Shown here piece after piece: positions 15,156 through 22,646 of a DNA stretch of 47,522 bases (within the stretch, counting starts at the first letter, position 1; each line of letters starts with the position of its first letter). The notes below the pieces were generated by a model that was given only the letters and a program-made list of their open reading frames with translations, was not told the DNA's origin and ran no database searches. This DNA comes from Sediminibacterium ginsengisoli. GTDB lineage: Bacteria > Bacteroidota > Bacteroidia > Chitinophagales > Chitinophagaceae. The translations under genes were made by a program, and so were the position numbers. The stretch lies in contig CAMDLR010000015.1 of NCBI GenBank assembly GCA_945901845.1, forward strand, positions 1 to 47,522, written 5' to 3'.

Positions 15156-16577
15156 TTAAGAATTAATGAATACTTTACACAGTAACACAAACGATAACTG
15201 TGCGCCCGTTGCACTCGTATTGGTTTTTGCTAAATGATGATTTAATGTGCTTAATAAATCAGACACCGTATCTTCTGTTGTGAGATCAAATACATGTTGC
15301 AACTCGGCTGCGCTTGCTACTTTATCTTCCGAAAGCTTTGCAATCAGGGCATCAAAATGTCCCTTGTATTGCAACTCTCCATTTGTAAAAATCTCTGCTA
15401 GTGTTACTTTATACTCATTGTCTTTGCCAAAATAAACGGTCTCAGAACTGCAGTTAACAACGTCCAATCTATTAATAGAAGCACCCGTTTCAGTTTTGAT
15501 GTTTACTTTATTAAGTAATAAACTAGACCCCTCTGCCTTGTTCTGAAAACTCACAGCAGATGCTACAAGTGCTTTTAATAACGCATATCCAGCGCCCGTT
15601 TTAACATCATACGTAACCGTATCAAATTTGTTAAAAAGCTGCTGCTTTACTGCATCAGATTTACTTGCAAGTATATCAGAAAGCGATGCCACATGCGACT
15701 CATCAGAGGTATTTGCATGATCAATAAAATACTGTATAAGCGCTTCTTCTTTTAAACCAATTGTCTCTTGTAAAAAATACTGAACCGGACTAATAGTTAA
15801 ATGTGCCCCATGAAACTTTTGAGCATGTGCCACAACCGCTGCAGCTTCACCACCAAAAATTTGAATTTCATTTTCTTTTCTAGGTCTAATCACAATGCCT
15901 TTGCCGGTCTCTTCTATCACCGCCTTGTCAAATAAATAAGTGGCTTCTGCAGTGCGTAGGGCTTTGTATAAAACCTCTACTTCTGTTGTAGTAACATTAT
16001 GTGAGGTAGTTAATACCAGACCATCAATATCTGATACTGGAAAAGCAACCGGGAATTTGATTAAAAAAGGTAAAGCGTCTTTACTAGGTAGTTTTTTATT
16101 AAATAAAGTTTTAAATAACTCAGTTAGCTGGGTGTATTCCTCAGATTTTAAGTTCACCCAACTTGGATGATAAAACATGTCTTTAGTAAGTGTTAATACG
16201 TCCATTTGCTCGAGTAGCTGCCATGAACTATCTGTGTAGGTTGGCGTGTTAAAATCAGCCCCAAAATTTGCATGGCCAGCATAACTGCCAGTACCTGCAC
16301 CTTTACCTACAACGGTTGCGCCAGCTGTCAAGCTACCTAACCCATCTGCTACTTTAGACAAAGTAGCTTCGGTGGCGCCAATAGATGACTCTTCAATAAC
16401 ATCTACAAATTTTACAGATGATACAGCAAAAACGAGTGCTTCAATGGCCAAACCTCCCGTAATTAGTAAATCTTGCAATGGCCACTCCAACAACTTGGCA
16501 ATAACCCCAATTAAGATAACTACCGCTGCTCCACTATAGAACAAGTTAAAAATGTCTAATTTTTTTGTTTTTGACAT
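15156..16577 (-). CDS. Enlarged GldL-like proton-channel motor protein
   Basis: A 473-residue protein with two membrane helices near the N-terminus (about 12-32 and 36-55), as in GldL/PorL. The helix pair NLFYSGAAVVILIGVIAKLLEW and GGLAIEALVFAVSS follows the GldL pattern. Compared from memory with Flavobacterium GldL, Tyr14, Lys28 and Glu46 match functional Tyr13, Lys27 and Glu49, while Glu31 stands where GldL has His30 and Lys56 where it has Glu59. The cytoplasmic part (about 60-473) is roughly twice the size of that of canonical GldL and I recognise no domain in it; it begins with a G/A-rich stretch (about 80-110). It is the first gene of the operon, followed 10 bp later by gldM-like, the standard gldL-gldM order. 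The motor assignment is strong; the function of the large cytoplasmic domain is unknown. Confidence 0.9.
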   Translation of the reverse strand: MSKTKKLDIFNLFYSGAAVVILIGVIAKLLEWPLQDLLITGGLAIEALVFAVSSVKFVDVIEESSIGATEATLSKVADGLGSLTAGATVVGKGAGTGSYAGHANFGADFNTPTYTDSSWQLLEQMDVLTLTKDMFYHPSWVNLKSEEYTQLTELFKTLFNKKLPSKDALPFLIKFPVAFPVSDIDGLVLTTSHNVTTTEVEVLYKALRTAEATYLFDKAVIEETGKGIVIRPRKENEIQIFGGEAAAVVAHAQKFHGAHLTISPVQYFLQETIGLKEEALIQYFIDHANTSDESHVASLSDILASKSDAVKQQLFNKFDTVTYDVKTGAGYALLKALVASAVSFQNKAEGSSLLLNKVNIKTETGASINRLDVVNCSSETVYFGKDNEYKVTLAEIFTNGELQYKGHFDALIAKLSEDKVASAAELQHVFDLTTEDTVSDLLSTLNHHLAKTNTSATGAQLSFVLLCKVFINS

Positions 16578-16614
16578 GTAAATAAAATTTATAAGTAAAA
16601 TTATATATACATTA

Positions 16615-16634
16615 AATTACATATATATGTAATT
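16615..16634. promoter_or_regulatory. Perfect 20-bp palindrome upstream of the GldL-like operon
   Basis: A perfect inverted repeat with half-site AATTACATAT lies 38-57 bp upstream of the GldL-like start codon, in the only intergenic space before the nine-gene operon. It is AT-rich, as is the surrounding region, so chance is possible, but a perfect 20-bp palindrome at this spot is a reasonable operator candidate. I could not fix a clear TTTG/TAnnTTTG promoter next to it. Confidence 0.45.
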
Positions 16635-16691
16635 GATAATGTAGGTAAGATACACAATATCTAGCCTAAATAAGTGATGGACAAATTATAG

Positions 16692-16732
16692 AGGTAACTC
16701 TACTAATAATGAGGTAAAATTTTATGTTACCT
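16692..16732. promoter_or_regulatory. Inverted repeat AGGTAAC/GTTACCT between the AraC gene and the operon
   Basis: AGGTAAC (16692-16698) and GTTACCT (16726-16732) form inverted arms 27 bp apart, and GAGGTAA occurs twice 20 bp apart (16691, 16711). The site starts 3 bp after the AraC-type gene ends. The 20-bp direct spacing (two helical turns) fits AraC-family half-sites, but there is no T-run to call a terminator. Weak. Confidence 0.25.
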
Positions 16733-16735
16733 TGA

Positions 16736-17842
16736 TTAATAGCTATTTATAGAGGAGATAAATTCTGAAGGTGTACCGCCGTGAAACTTTTTGAAGGGCT
16801 TGTACAAGTGGTGTCGAGAATTAAAACCGGCTTCTTTTGCAAGCGCATCAATAGAATATTGATTATACTTTGGAGATCTAGCTAATTCAATAAAATAGTC
16901 GACCCTATTTTTATTGACCAGGTTACTAAATGTCATATTGTATTTTTTTAGTATCTGATCTTGAAATTGCTCATTGGAAGAAATTGCATTTTGAATGCAA
17001 AATTGCTCGAGTGTAGCGTCTTCTTGTAAAAAATAATGATTGGTAAAAAATGGCGTATAGAAATTAGCATCCGTTAAACCAAAAGCCTCTTCTCGTCGAA
17101 AATTATTAGACAAACTAAGCTTAATACTTTGCGTATTGATAAAGCGGGGCCTATAGAGTACAAGTAATAGCAATAAAAATGCAATTGTATTTAGGATTAT
17201 GTTTCCACTAACATAGGATACTAAAAAAGAATTCATAATTGAGAAAAGAACAACTGCCATAACCTCTAGAAGAACAAATATTTTAGTCCAATTTAGAATA
17301 CGTTGATAATAATGGTTGGTATTCTCAGATTTCTGATATATTAAATAAGCAATACGAAAATTGATGCCTGTAAAAATAAGTAACAACAAAAGCCGAGGTA
17401 AAAGATTCACCTTAAACGAAACTTTCTGGGTAAAAACATTAATAGCTGAACCACTAAAATAGGTATCAGAATAATTGAAATCTTTTAAATAAAAATACAT
17501 TTTAGTATTATTATAGAGCAAAACTAAGCATGCAAAACCAAGAATCCAATATACCCAAGACTTCTTATCAGCTATATAAAAATGTGACAGTATCAATGTC
17601 ATGGATGCCCAAATAGAAAACTTAAGTATGGGAAAACACAAAAGGATATATATGTTTACATAGCTCAGCCACAATAAAAAACTATAGGCACCTACACAAA
17701 ACACCAAAATCAAAAAATATGTTTTTAATATTAATGGTCTTTTGATTTGCAAAAGAACATCAAAAAAAACAATGATTGATAATAGAAAAGCAGCGAAATT
17801 AAAAAAAGAGTATATCGTATGACTCTCTATCATTTGAACCAA
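16736..17842 (-). CDS. Membrane-anchored AraC-family transcriptional regulator
   Basis: A 368-residue protein. Residues of about 10-235 hold six or seven hydrophobic membrane segments; residues of about 265-368 are an AraC-type helix-turn-helix domain (ATLEQFCIQNAISSNEQFQ, YSIDALAKEAGFNSRHHLY, PFKKFHGGTPSEF). The layout is that of Bacteroidota AraC regulators with an N-terminal membrane sensor. The GF.SR..LY.PFKK..G.TP.EF segment is the standard second HTH motif. The gene is on the same strand and 158 bp upstream of the GldL-like operon, with inverted repeats between, so it is a natural candidate for its regulator. The sensed signal cannot be told. Family certain; target inferred from position only. 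Confidence 0.92.
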   Translation of the reverse strand: MVQMIESHTIYSFFNFAAFLLSIIVFFDVLLQIKRPLILKTYFLILVFCVGAYSFLLWLSYVNIYILLCFPILKFSIWASMTLILSHFYIADKKSWVYWILGFACLVLLYNNTKMYFYLKDFNYSDTYFSGSAINVFTQKVSFKVNLLPRLLLLLIFTGINFRIAYLIYQKSENTNHYYQRILNWTKIFVLLEVMAVVLFSIMNSFLVSYVSGNIILNTIAFLLLLLVLYRPRFINTQSIKLSLSNNFRREEAFGLTDANFYTPFFTNHYFLQEDATLEQFCIQNAISSNEQFQDQILKKYNMTFSNLVNKNRVDYFIELARSPKYNQYSIDALAKEAGFNSRHHLYKPFKKFHGGTPSEFISSINSY

Positions 17843-17920
17843 TTTTAATGGGGGTTAAAAAAGTTACAAAAGCTACAACTGCACTATAATGAGTGCCTGG
17901 CAATATCTTTTACAAATTAA

Positions 17921-18478
17921 CTATGCGATAACTTTATTGTTTTTAGTAAATACACTATAAGCGCCAAACAACACAGCACCAAATATACATGTAGCTAAAA
18001 TACTATTGCTGTAAAAAGGAACACCATCTACATAGCACTGCATTAAACCAGTAAATGTTTTAGGTCTATTCCATCCACCGCCAAAAGCCCAAACGCTAAA
18101 ATTAGATAAGATAAAATAAGTGGTAGGAGCAGCTAAAAAAGCAAGTGCAACGGATGCAACCTTTTTAGTTTGAATTAAAAATCCAAAAGCTGCAAGTCCT
18201 GCAATTAAAATATAGTTTAACCATTGTCCGCTATAAAAACCTTGATAATCGGTTAAATGATTAAGGTACAATGCTTCGAAAAATAAATCTGAAATAAACA
18301 TGGAAATAAGCGGCATGGCAAACGCCCACTTTTTATTGTTCATACAAATAGCTCCACTAAATAATGCAATGGCAATTTGAGGCGCAAAACCCATGGGTCT
18401 ATTAGGCATAATTCTATAAAGGGCACTAGCTACAATAGTTAGTAATAAAGGTGCAATAACTGATCTAGAAATTTTCAT
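17921..18478 (-). CDS. DUF6580-family integral membrane protein
   Basis: A 185-residue protein with about five hydrophobic helices. It looks like the DUF6580 family of putative transport proteins, which resemble ECF-transporter substrate-binding subunits: an early RIMPNRPMGFAPQIAIALFSG, SMFISDLFFEALY in the middle, and SNFSVWAFGGG before the last helices. The substrate is unknown. It lies 52 bp after manA on the same strand; the spacing allows co-transcription but no functional link is obvious. A CAAAAATA (TAnnTTTG on the minus strand) at 18497-18504 could be its own -7 box. The family name is from memory and not searched. Confidence 0.8.
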   Translation of the reverse strand: MKISRSVIAPLLLTIVASALYRIMPNRPMGFAPQIAIALFSGAICMNNKKWAFAMPLISMFISDLFFEALYLNHLTDYQGFYSGQWLNYILIAGLAAFGFLIQTKKVASVALAFLAAPTTYFILSNFSVWAFGGGWNRPKTFTGLMQCYVDGVPFYSNSILATCIFGAVLFGAYSVFTKNNKVIA

Positions 18479-18530
18479 GTGTATATCGTTTCAAAACAAA
18501 AATAAGTACTTAGTAACATTTTTACGCGGC

Positions 18531-19766
18531 TCAATTTTCCTCATGTTGTGAATAAGCTGCTATAGAAGGTACAAATGCTCTATAAATAAGGGTTTTACCA
18601 GATGCATGTATGTTTAACTTATTCCCAGGAAAAACAACAAAAGCTTCACCTGTTTTAACGCTCATTTGGTTATTAACAACGCAACCACCCTCAACAACTA
18701 GGAACATATCAAGGCTCTGGGCTTCGTGCTCAAATGAATAACTTCCACCTAATTTGATGGTAGCAATACCAAAATCCTGCGTAGGTGCAGGATATACGCT
18801 CTCGCCCATACAAGGCTTAGTACCTTCAATGATTACTGGCTCAATATGCTTAAACTTAATATTTTTGATAAGTTCAGGCACATCAATGTGTTTGGGGGTA
18901 AGTCCTCCCCTTAAAACATTGTCGCTATTGGCCATGAGTTCTACATTTTGGCCCTCCAAATAAGCATGTGGCACCCCAGCATCCTGAAATATTCCTTGTC
19001 CAGGCATGATACAAACAATGTTAAAGAGGTATATCGAAAAAACACCTTTATCAATTGGATAAATGCCATGTGAATTTTCATACAATTTTGCAACCCACCA
19101 TTCTGGACTTGTTTTGTCTATTTTACCATCTTGCTTATTGCGTAAAGCTCTTTTAATAACAGGACCTAATAAACTATCCACTTGGGCCTGCTCCATTTCC
19201 ATTAGAAAAGTATACAAACCGGCCAAGCCTTCAGATTTATACAAGGGGGCTAATACCTGAAATTCTGCGGAATTTTCGAGGGTTTCTAAAATTTTTGCTT
19301 CAGATTTAAATCCATGTAACAGCCAGAACTCACTCATAGCCAGCATAATTTCTGGTTTATGGTTCTGATCTTTGTAATTTCGGTTTGGGGCATCTAAAGC
19401 CACTCCCGCAGCCTCTTCCTTTTCAAAAGCGACCTTTGCATATTCTTTGGTGGGATGTACCTGAATGGAGAGCATATCCTTTACATCAAGCACTTTGAAT
19501 AAATAAGGTAGCCCACCAAACTGTTCATACACCGGAGCCGATAAAGCAGCAACAGGATCAGAAGCAATAATATCGGATAATAAAACAGACTGTTGGTTCA
19601 CCTCAACAGAAGCTGGCCCGCCTGCATGCACACCTAGCCAGTACTCCGCAAATGGAGCGTGATTGGGGTTTTCAATAGTAAGCAATTGGGGTAAAAACTT
19701 AGTACCGCCCCAGCTATAATGCTGAACCGAGCCTGTTAATTTATGTACACAGTAATCAAATGCCAT
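18531..19766 (-). CDS. manA: Mannose-6-phosphate isomerase, class I
   Basis: A 411-residue cytoplasmic enzyme interconverting mannose 6-phosphate and fructose 6-phosphate, linking glycolysis to GDP-mannose and surface polysaccharides. Type I PMI signatures are in place: SVQHYSWGGTKFLPQL at the N-terminus, YLFKVLDVKDMLSIQVHP (Gln and His zinc ligands), NHKPEIMLAM (His and Glu ligands), and the C-terminal GVPHAYLEGQNVELMANSDNVLRGG with a zinc-binding His and a conserved Arg. Length is normal for the class. It is divergent from yraN with only 41 bp between the start codons. Confidence 0.97.
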   Translation of the reverse strand: MAFDYCVHKLTGSVQHYSWGGTKFLPQLLTIENPNHAPFAEYWLGVHAGGPASVEVNQQSVLLSDIIASDPVAALSAPVYEQFGGLPYLFKVLDVKDMLSIQVHPTKEYAKVAFEKEEAAGVALDAPNRNYKDQNHKPEIMLAMSEFWLLHGFKSEAKILETLENSAEFQVLAPLYKSEGLAGLYTFLMEMEQAQVDSLLGPVIKRALRNKQDGKIDKTSPEWWVAKLYENSHGIYPIDKGVFSIYLFNIVCIMPGQGIFQDAGVPHAYLEGQNVELMANSDNVLRGGLTPKHIDVPELIKNIKFKHIEPVIIEGTKPCMGESVYPAPTQDFGIATIKLGGSYSFEHEAQSLDMFLVVEGGCVVNNQMSVKTGEAFVVFPGNKLNIHASGKTLIYRAFVPSIAAYSQHEEN

Positions 19767-19807
19767 AGCGCCTTTTTATACTAACGCCAAATACCCTTTT
19801 TTGTTAT

Positions 19808-20167
19808 ATGAACAACAATAATCTACAAACAGGAAAACTAGGGGAAGCGTTAGCTGCCACCTACCTTCAAAACATGGGATATACCCTACTTGACCTCAAT
19901 TGGAGGCATCATCACTGGGAATTAGACATTATTGCAGCAATTGGCAATACACTTCATTTTGTGGAAGTAAAAACAAGAACCAGCCTGCTTTTTGGCTACC
20001 CGGAGGAGCATATTTCTAGAATAAAAATGAGGCACTTGAAAAATGCGGCTTGTCACTACCACTACCTACACCCAAACTACAAAAATATTCAGTTTGATGT
20101 GATTTCCGTAATGATAGAACCTGGAAATGAACCGGTACTTTATTTTATGGAGGATGTTTACTTCTAA
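19808..20167 (+). CDS. YraN/UPF0102 family endonuclease-like protein
   Basis: A 119-residue protein of the YraN (UPF0102) family. The restriction-endonuclease-like core is visible as GKLGEALAATYLQNMGY, then HHWELDIIA and LHFVEVKTR, giving the conserved E...E-L-D...V-E-V-K set. Members are widespread small proteins of uncertain role, often linked to Holliday-junction or recombination functions. It is transcribed away from manA and converges on the YkgJ-like gene, whose stop codon lies 7 bp past its own. Length is typical. A nuclease activity is expected from the fold but not demonstrated for most members. Confidence 0.93.
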   Translation: MNNNNLQTGKLGEALAATYLQNMGYTLLDLNWRHHHWELDIIAAIGNTLHFVEVKTRTSLLFGYPEEHISRIKMRHLKNAACHYHYLHPNYKNIQFDVISVMIEPGNEPVLYFMEDVYF

Positions 20168-20174
20168 TGCGCTA

Positions 20175-20669
20175 CTAATAGCGCTCCATCATTTTTTCAA
20201 CCATCTTAAAGGTGGCCGGGCAGTATGAAATATTTTGCTTGTGCACGTGCAGGTATTCTACAAACTTTTTCTTTTTAAGGTGTGGAAAACCTGCACAATC
20301 GGCGGGTCTCACCTCATAAATAGCACACATATTGGTGCTCAAATTTAAAAACTGACAAGGTTGAGAAACATTCACCCAATCATTGTCTTTAGCATCATAC
20401 TCCAACCAAGTAGCTTTAAACTCTTTGGGAGATATATTAAAATGACCAGCAATTCTTTTGATATCGGTTGCTGTAAATGTAGGACTCATACTTTTACAAC
20501 AGTTGGCACAGCTTAAACAGTCTACTTCTTTCCAAACTTCAGCATCGATCACAACTGCATTTTTATCTAAATCTTTAGGGGGCTTACGACCAATTTTTGA
20601 TAAGAAACTTTTAAATGATTTTTCGTGTTTTTTTGCCTTCTGTTTAAACGACTTAAGATTCACCTGCAT
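20175..20669 (-). CDS. YkgJ-family cysteine-cluster (putative Fe/Zn-binding) protein
   Basis: A 164-residue protein with the CxxCxxCC-type cluster VDCLSCANCCKSMSP near residues 51-65 and further cysteines in QPCQF, MCAIYEVRPADCAGFP and YCP, the arrangement of the YkgJ/CxxCxxCC (UPF0153) family thought to bind iron or zinc. The first 40 residues are lysine-rich (FKQKAKKHEKSFKSF). The cellular role is unknown in general. It is convergent with yraN and divergent from xerD. Family assignment is good; metal and activity are unproven. Confidence 0.9.
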   Translation of the reverse strand: MQVNLKSFKQKAKKHEKSFKSFLSKIGRKPPKDLDKNAVVIDAEVWKEVDCLSCANCCKSMSPTFTATDIKRIAGHFNISPKEFKATWLEYDAKDNDWVNVSQPCQFLNLSTNMCAIYEVRPADCAGFPHLKKKKFVEYLHVHKQNISYCPATFKMVEKMMERY

Positions 20670-20688
20670 TTCTTGACTTTACTTTGAA

Positions 20689-20696
20689 TAAATTTG
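20689..20696 (+). promoter_or_regulatory. Putative Bacteroidota -7 box for xerD
   Basis: TAAATTTG fits the TAnnTTTG -7 element exactly and lies 73 bp upstream of the xerD start in the divergent ykgJ-xerD spacer. The upstream TTG (20673-20675) is only 13 bp away, shorter than the usual 19 bp, so the -33 part is not convincing. Confidence 0.4.
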
Positions 20697-20768
20697 GTGA
20701 CGCAATATCGGTTAGCTTACCTTCATTTCCAAATTAACTGGTAAAGACGACGCCTAAATTAAATACCC

Positions 20769-21671
20769 ATGTGGGAAGCGTATAAAAAAGGATACAAAGC
20801 CTACTTAAGATTGGAGAAATCTTTAAGTGACCATTCGGTGGAAGCCTACCTACATGATGTTACTAAACTTACACAATACCTACTATCTGTTAATCAAGAA
20901 AAAAATCCTGCAGCCCTTACCCTCAAAGACTTACAGGCTTTTGTAAAATGGATTGGTGAACTAGGCATGGGGGCTACCACACAGGCGCGTATGATTTCTG
21001 GCATCAGAAGTTTTTATAAATACCTTTTAACAGAACAGCTAATTACTATTGACCCGTCTACCCTACTAGAAGCGCCAAAAACAAGACGCAAATTACCAGA
21101 TACCCTTAGCTTTGAAGAAATAGAACTCCTTATTGGTGCTATAGATTTATCTAGCCCAGAAGGAACCAGAAATAAGGCCATTTTGGAAACCATGTATAGT
21201 TGCGGACTACGCGTAAGTGAACTGGTCGGGCTCAAAATTTCCTGCCTCTACCTAGACATTGGTTTTATTAGGGTGATTGGTAAAGGAGATAAAGAAAGAC
21301 TAGTGCCCATTGGAACCGACGCCATTAAATGTATTAAAATATACAAAGACACGGTTAGATCACACCAAAGCGTTTCGGAAAAAAACCAGGATATGTTGTT
21401 TTTAAATAGACGGGGTAATGCACTTAGCCGGGTGATGATATTTTACATCATAAAAAGCCAGGCTACTGCAGCTGGCATCACAAAAGTGATTTCGCCGCAT
21501 ACCTTTAGGCATAGTTTTGCCACCCATTTGGTGGAAGGCGGTGCCGATTTAAGGGCTGTTCAAGAAATGCTAGGCCACGAGAGCATAACCACCACCGAAA
21601 TTTACACCCACCTCAACCGCGACTTTTTAAGAGATACTTTACAACAGTTTCATCCTGCATTTAAAAAATAG
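20769..21671 (+). CDS. xerD: Tyrosine site-specific recombinase XerD
   Basis: A 300-residue tyrosine recombinase of housekeeping size. The N-terminal SAM-like core-binding domain spans about residues 1-90 (YLRLEKSLSDHSVEAYLHDV). The catalytic domain carries the first Arg in YSCGLRVSELVGL, the Lys-containing hairpin near VIGKGDKERLVPIG, the HxxR box in SPHTFRHSFATHL, the second His in LGHESITTTEIY and the nucleophilic Tyr in that same segment (EIYTH). XerC/XerD resolve chromosome dimers at dif near the division septum. Its context is ordinary single-copy genes with no excisionase, att repeats or cargo, so I read it as the chromosomal Xer protein, not a mobile-element integrase. XerC cannot be fully excluded. 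Confidence 0.93.
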   Translation: MWEAYKKGYKAYLRLEKSLSDHSVEAYLHDVTKLTQYLLSVNQEKNPAALTLKDLQAFVKWIGELGMGATTQARMISGIRSFYKYLLTEQLITIDPSTLLEAPKTRRKLPDTLSFEEIELLIGAIDLSSPEGTRNKAILETMYSCGLRVSELVGLKISCLYLDIGFIRVIGKGDKERLVPIGTDAIKCIKIYKDTVRSHQSVSEKNQDMLFLNRRGNALSRVMIFYIIKSQATAAGITKVISPHTFRHSFATHLVEGGADLRAVQEMLGHESITTTEIYTHLNRDFLRDTLQQFHPAFKK

Positions 21672-21674
21672 TAT

Positions 21675-21682
21675 TAGGTTTG
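21675..21682 (+). promoter_or_regulatory. Putative -7 box for the DUF2911 gene
   Basis: TAGGTTTG matches TAnnTTTG and lies 32 bp upstream of the DUF2911 start codon, a suitable distance. No TTG is found at the ideal spacing, so support is from the -7 element and position only. Confidence 0.4.
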
Positions 21683-21713
21683 CCTTTCAAAACAAGTTTT
21701 TAAAAATTTACCT

Positions 21714-22553
21714 ATGAAAAAAATACTCTTCATCGTAGCAGCTTTTCTTACAACTTTTGCAAGCGCACAAATTAAAATGCCTGCGCCAAGTACCACACAA
21801 AAAATTAACCAAGATTTTGGTATGGGTGCTATCGAACTTACCTACTCTCGTCCTAACATTAAAGGACGTACCGTATTAAAAGAAAATAGTGAATTAGCAC
21901 CTCTTGGTAGCATTTGGCGCCTTGGTGCAAACGCAGCTACTAAAATTAAGTTTACAGACAAGGTTACCATTGGTGGTACCGAGTTGGAAGCTGGCACTTA
22001 TGTTATTTATGCAATTCCTGGTAAAGAAATGTGGGACGTAATTTTTAATAAAGGATTAAATAATTGGGGATCTGACGGTTATAAAGAAGCAGAAGATGTT
22101 GTGCGCGTAAAAGTAAAAGCCTTAAAATCTTCAAACTTTGCAGAATCATTTACCATGCAGTTTGCAAATATCGCTGCAGAAACCTGTGAACTACATATGA
22201 CATGGGGAAGCGTTCAAGTTGCTGTACCTATTAGCACCAACATCAAAGACCGTGTTCGTGCACAAATAGAAAAAGCATTAACTGCAGAAACAGTTCAAGC
22301 GAATACGTATTATAATGCTGCAAGCTTCTATTATGATTTTGACAAAGACAATAACAATGCACTTGTAAATATTACCAAAGCAGTTGAAGCTAGCAAAGAC
22401 GCGTACTGGATGGTTTTATTAAAAGCTAGAATTGAAAAAGCATTAGGCGATAAAGTAAGTGCAAAAGCGAGTGCTCAAAAATGTATTGACATGGCAACTG
22501 GCAAAAACGCAGACTATGTAACGTTTGCAAATAAACTGATCAAAAGTCTATAA
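21714..22553 (+). CDS. Secreted DUF2911 family protein
   Basis: A 279-residue protein with a signal peptide (residues 1-18, ending FASAQ). The DUF2911 domain spans about 20-180: MPAPSTTQKINQDFGMG, IELTYSRPNIKGRTV, LAPLGSIWRLGANAATKIKF and GTYVIYAIPGKEMWDVIFN. The last 80 residues (about 195-279) look like a TPR-type helical tail (NTYYNAASFYYDFDKDNNNALVNI, then AYWMVLLKARIEKALGD). This combination is common in Bacteroidota periplasmic proteins; the biochemical role is not known. It has its own candidate -7 box and ends at a strong terminator shared with the convergent gene. Confidence 0.93.
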   Translation: MKKILFIVAAFLTTFASAQIKMPAPSTTQKINQDFGMGAIELTYSRPNIKGRTVLKENSELAPLGSIWRLGANAATKIKFTDKVTIGGTELEAGTYVIYAIPGKEMWDVIFNKGLNNWGSDGYKEAEDVVRVKVKALKSSNFAESFTMQFANIAAETCELHMTWGSVQVAVPISTNIKDRVRAQIEKALTAETVQANTYYNAASFYYDFDKDNNNALVNITKAVEASKDAYWMVLLKARIEKALGDKVSAKASAQKCIDMATGKNADYVTFANKLIKSL

Positions 22554-22587
22554 TTTTTGTTGCGTAAAAAATCGCAATAAAATAAAT

Positions 22588-22635
22588 AAAAAAGGCCCGC
22601 CAAATTGGACTACATCCAAATGGCGGGCCTTTTTA
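22588..22635. terminator. Bidirectional rho-independent terminator
   Basis: The stem AAAGGCCCGCCA (22591-22602) pairs with TGGCGGGCCTTT starting at 22621, and an inner TTGGA/TCCAA stem closes the loop. There are A-runs on the left and T-runs on the right, so it works in both directions, between the convergent DUF2911 and serine palmitoyltransferase genes. Confidence 0.93.
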
Positions 22636-22646
22636 CATGACTTCCA

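Noticed and set aside
20769..21671. Tyrosine recombinase as integrase of a mobile element
   Set aside because: Length and motifs fit housekeeping XerD, neighbours are conserved single genes, and no att repeats or phage genes are present.
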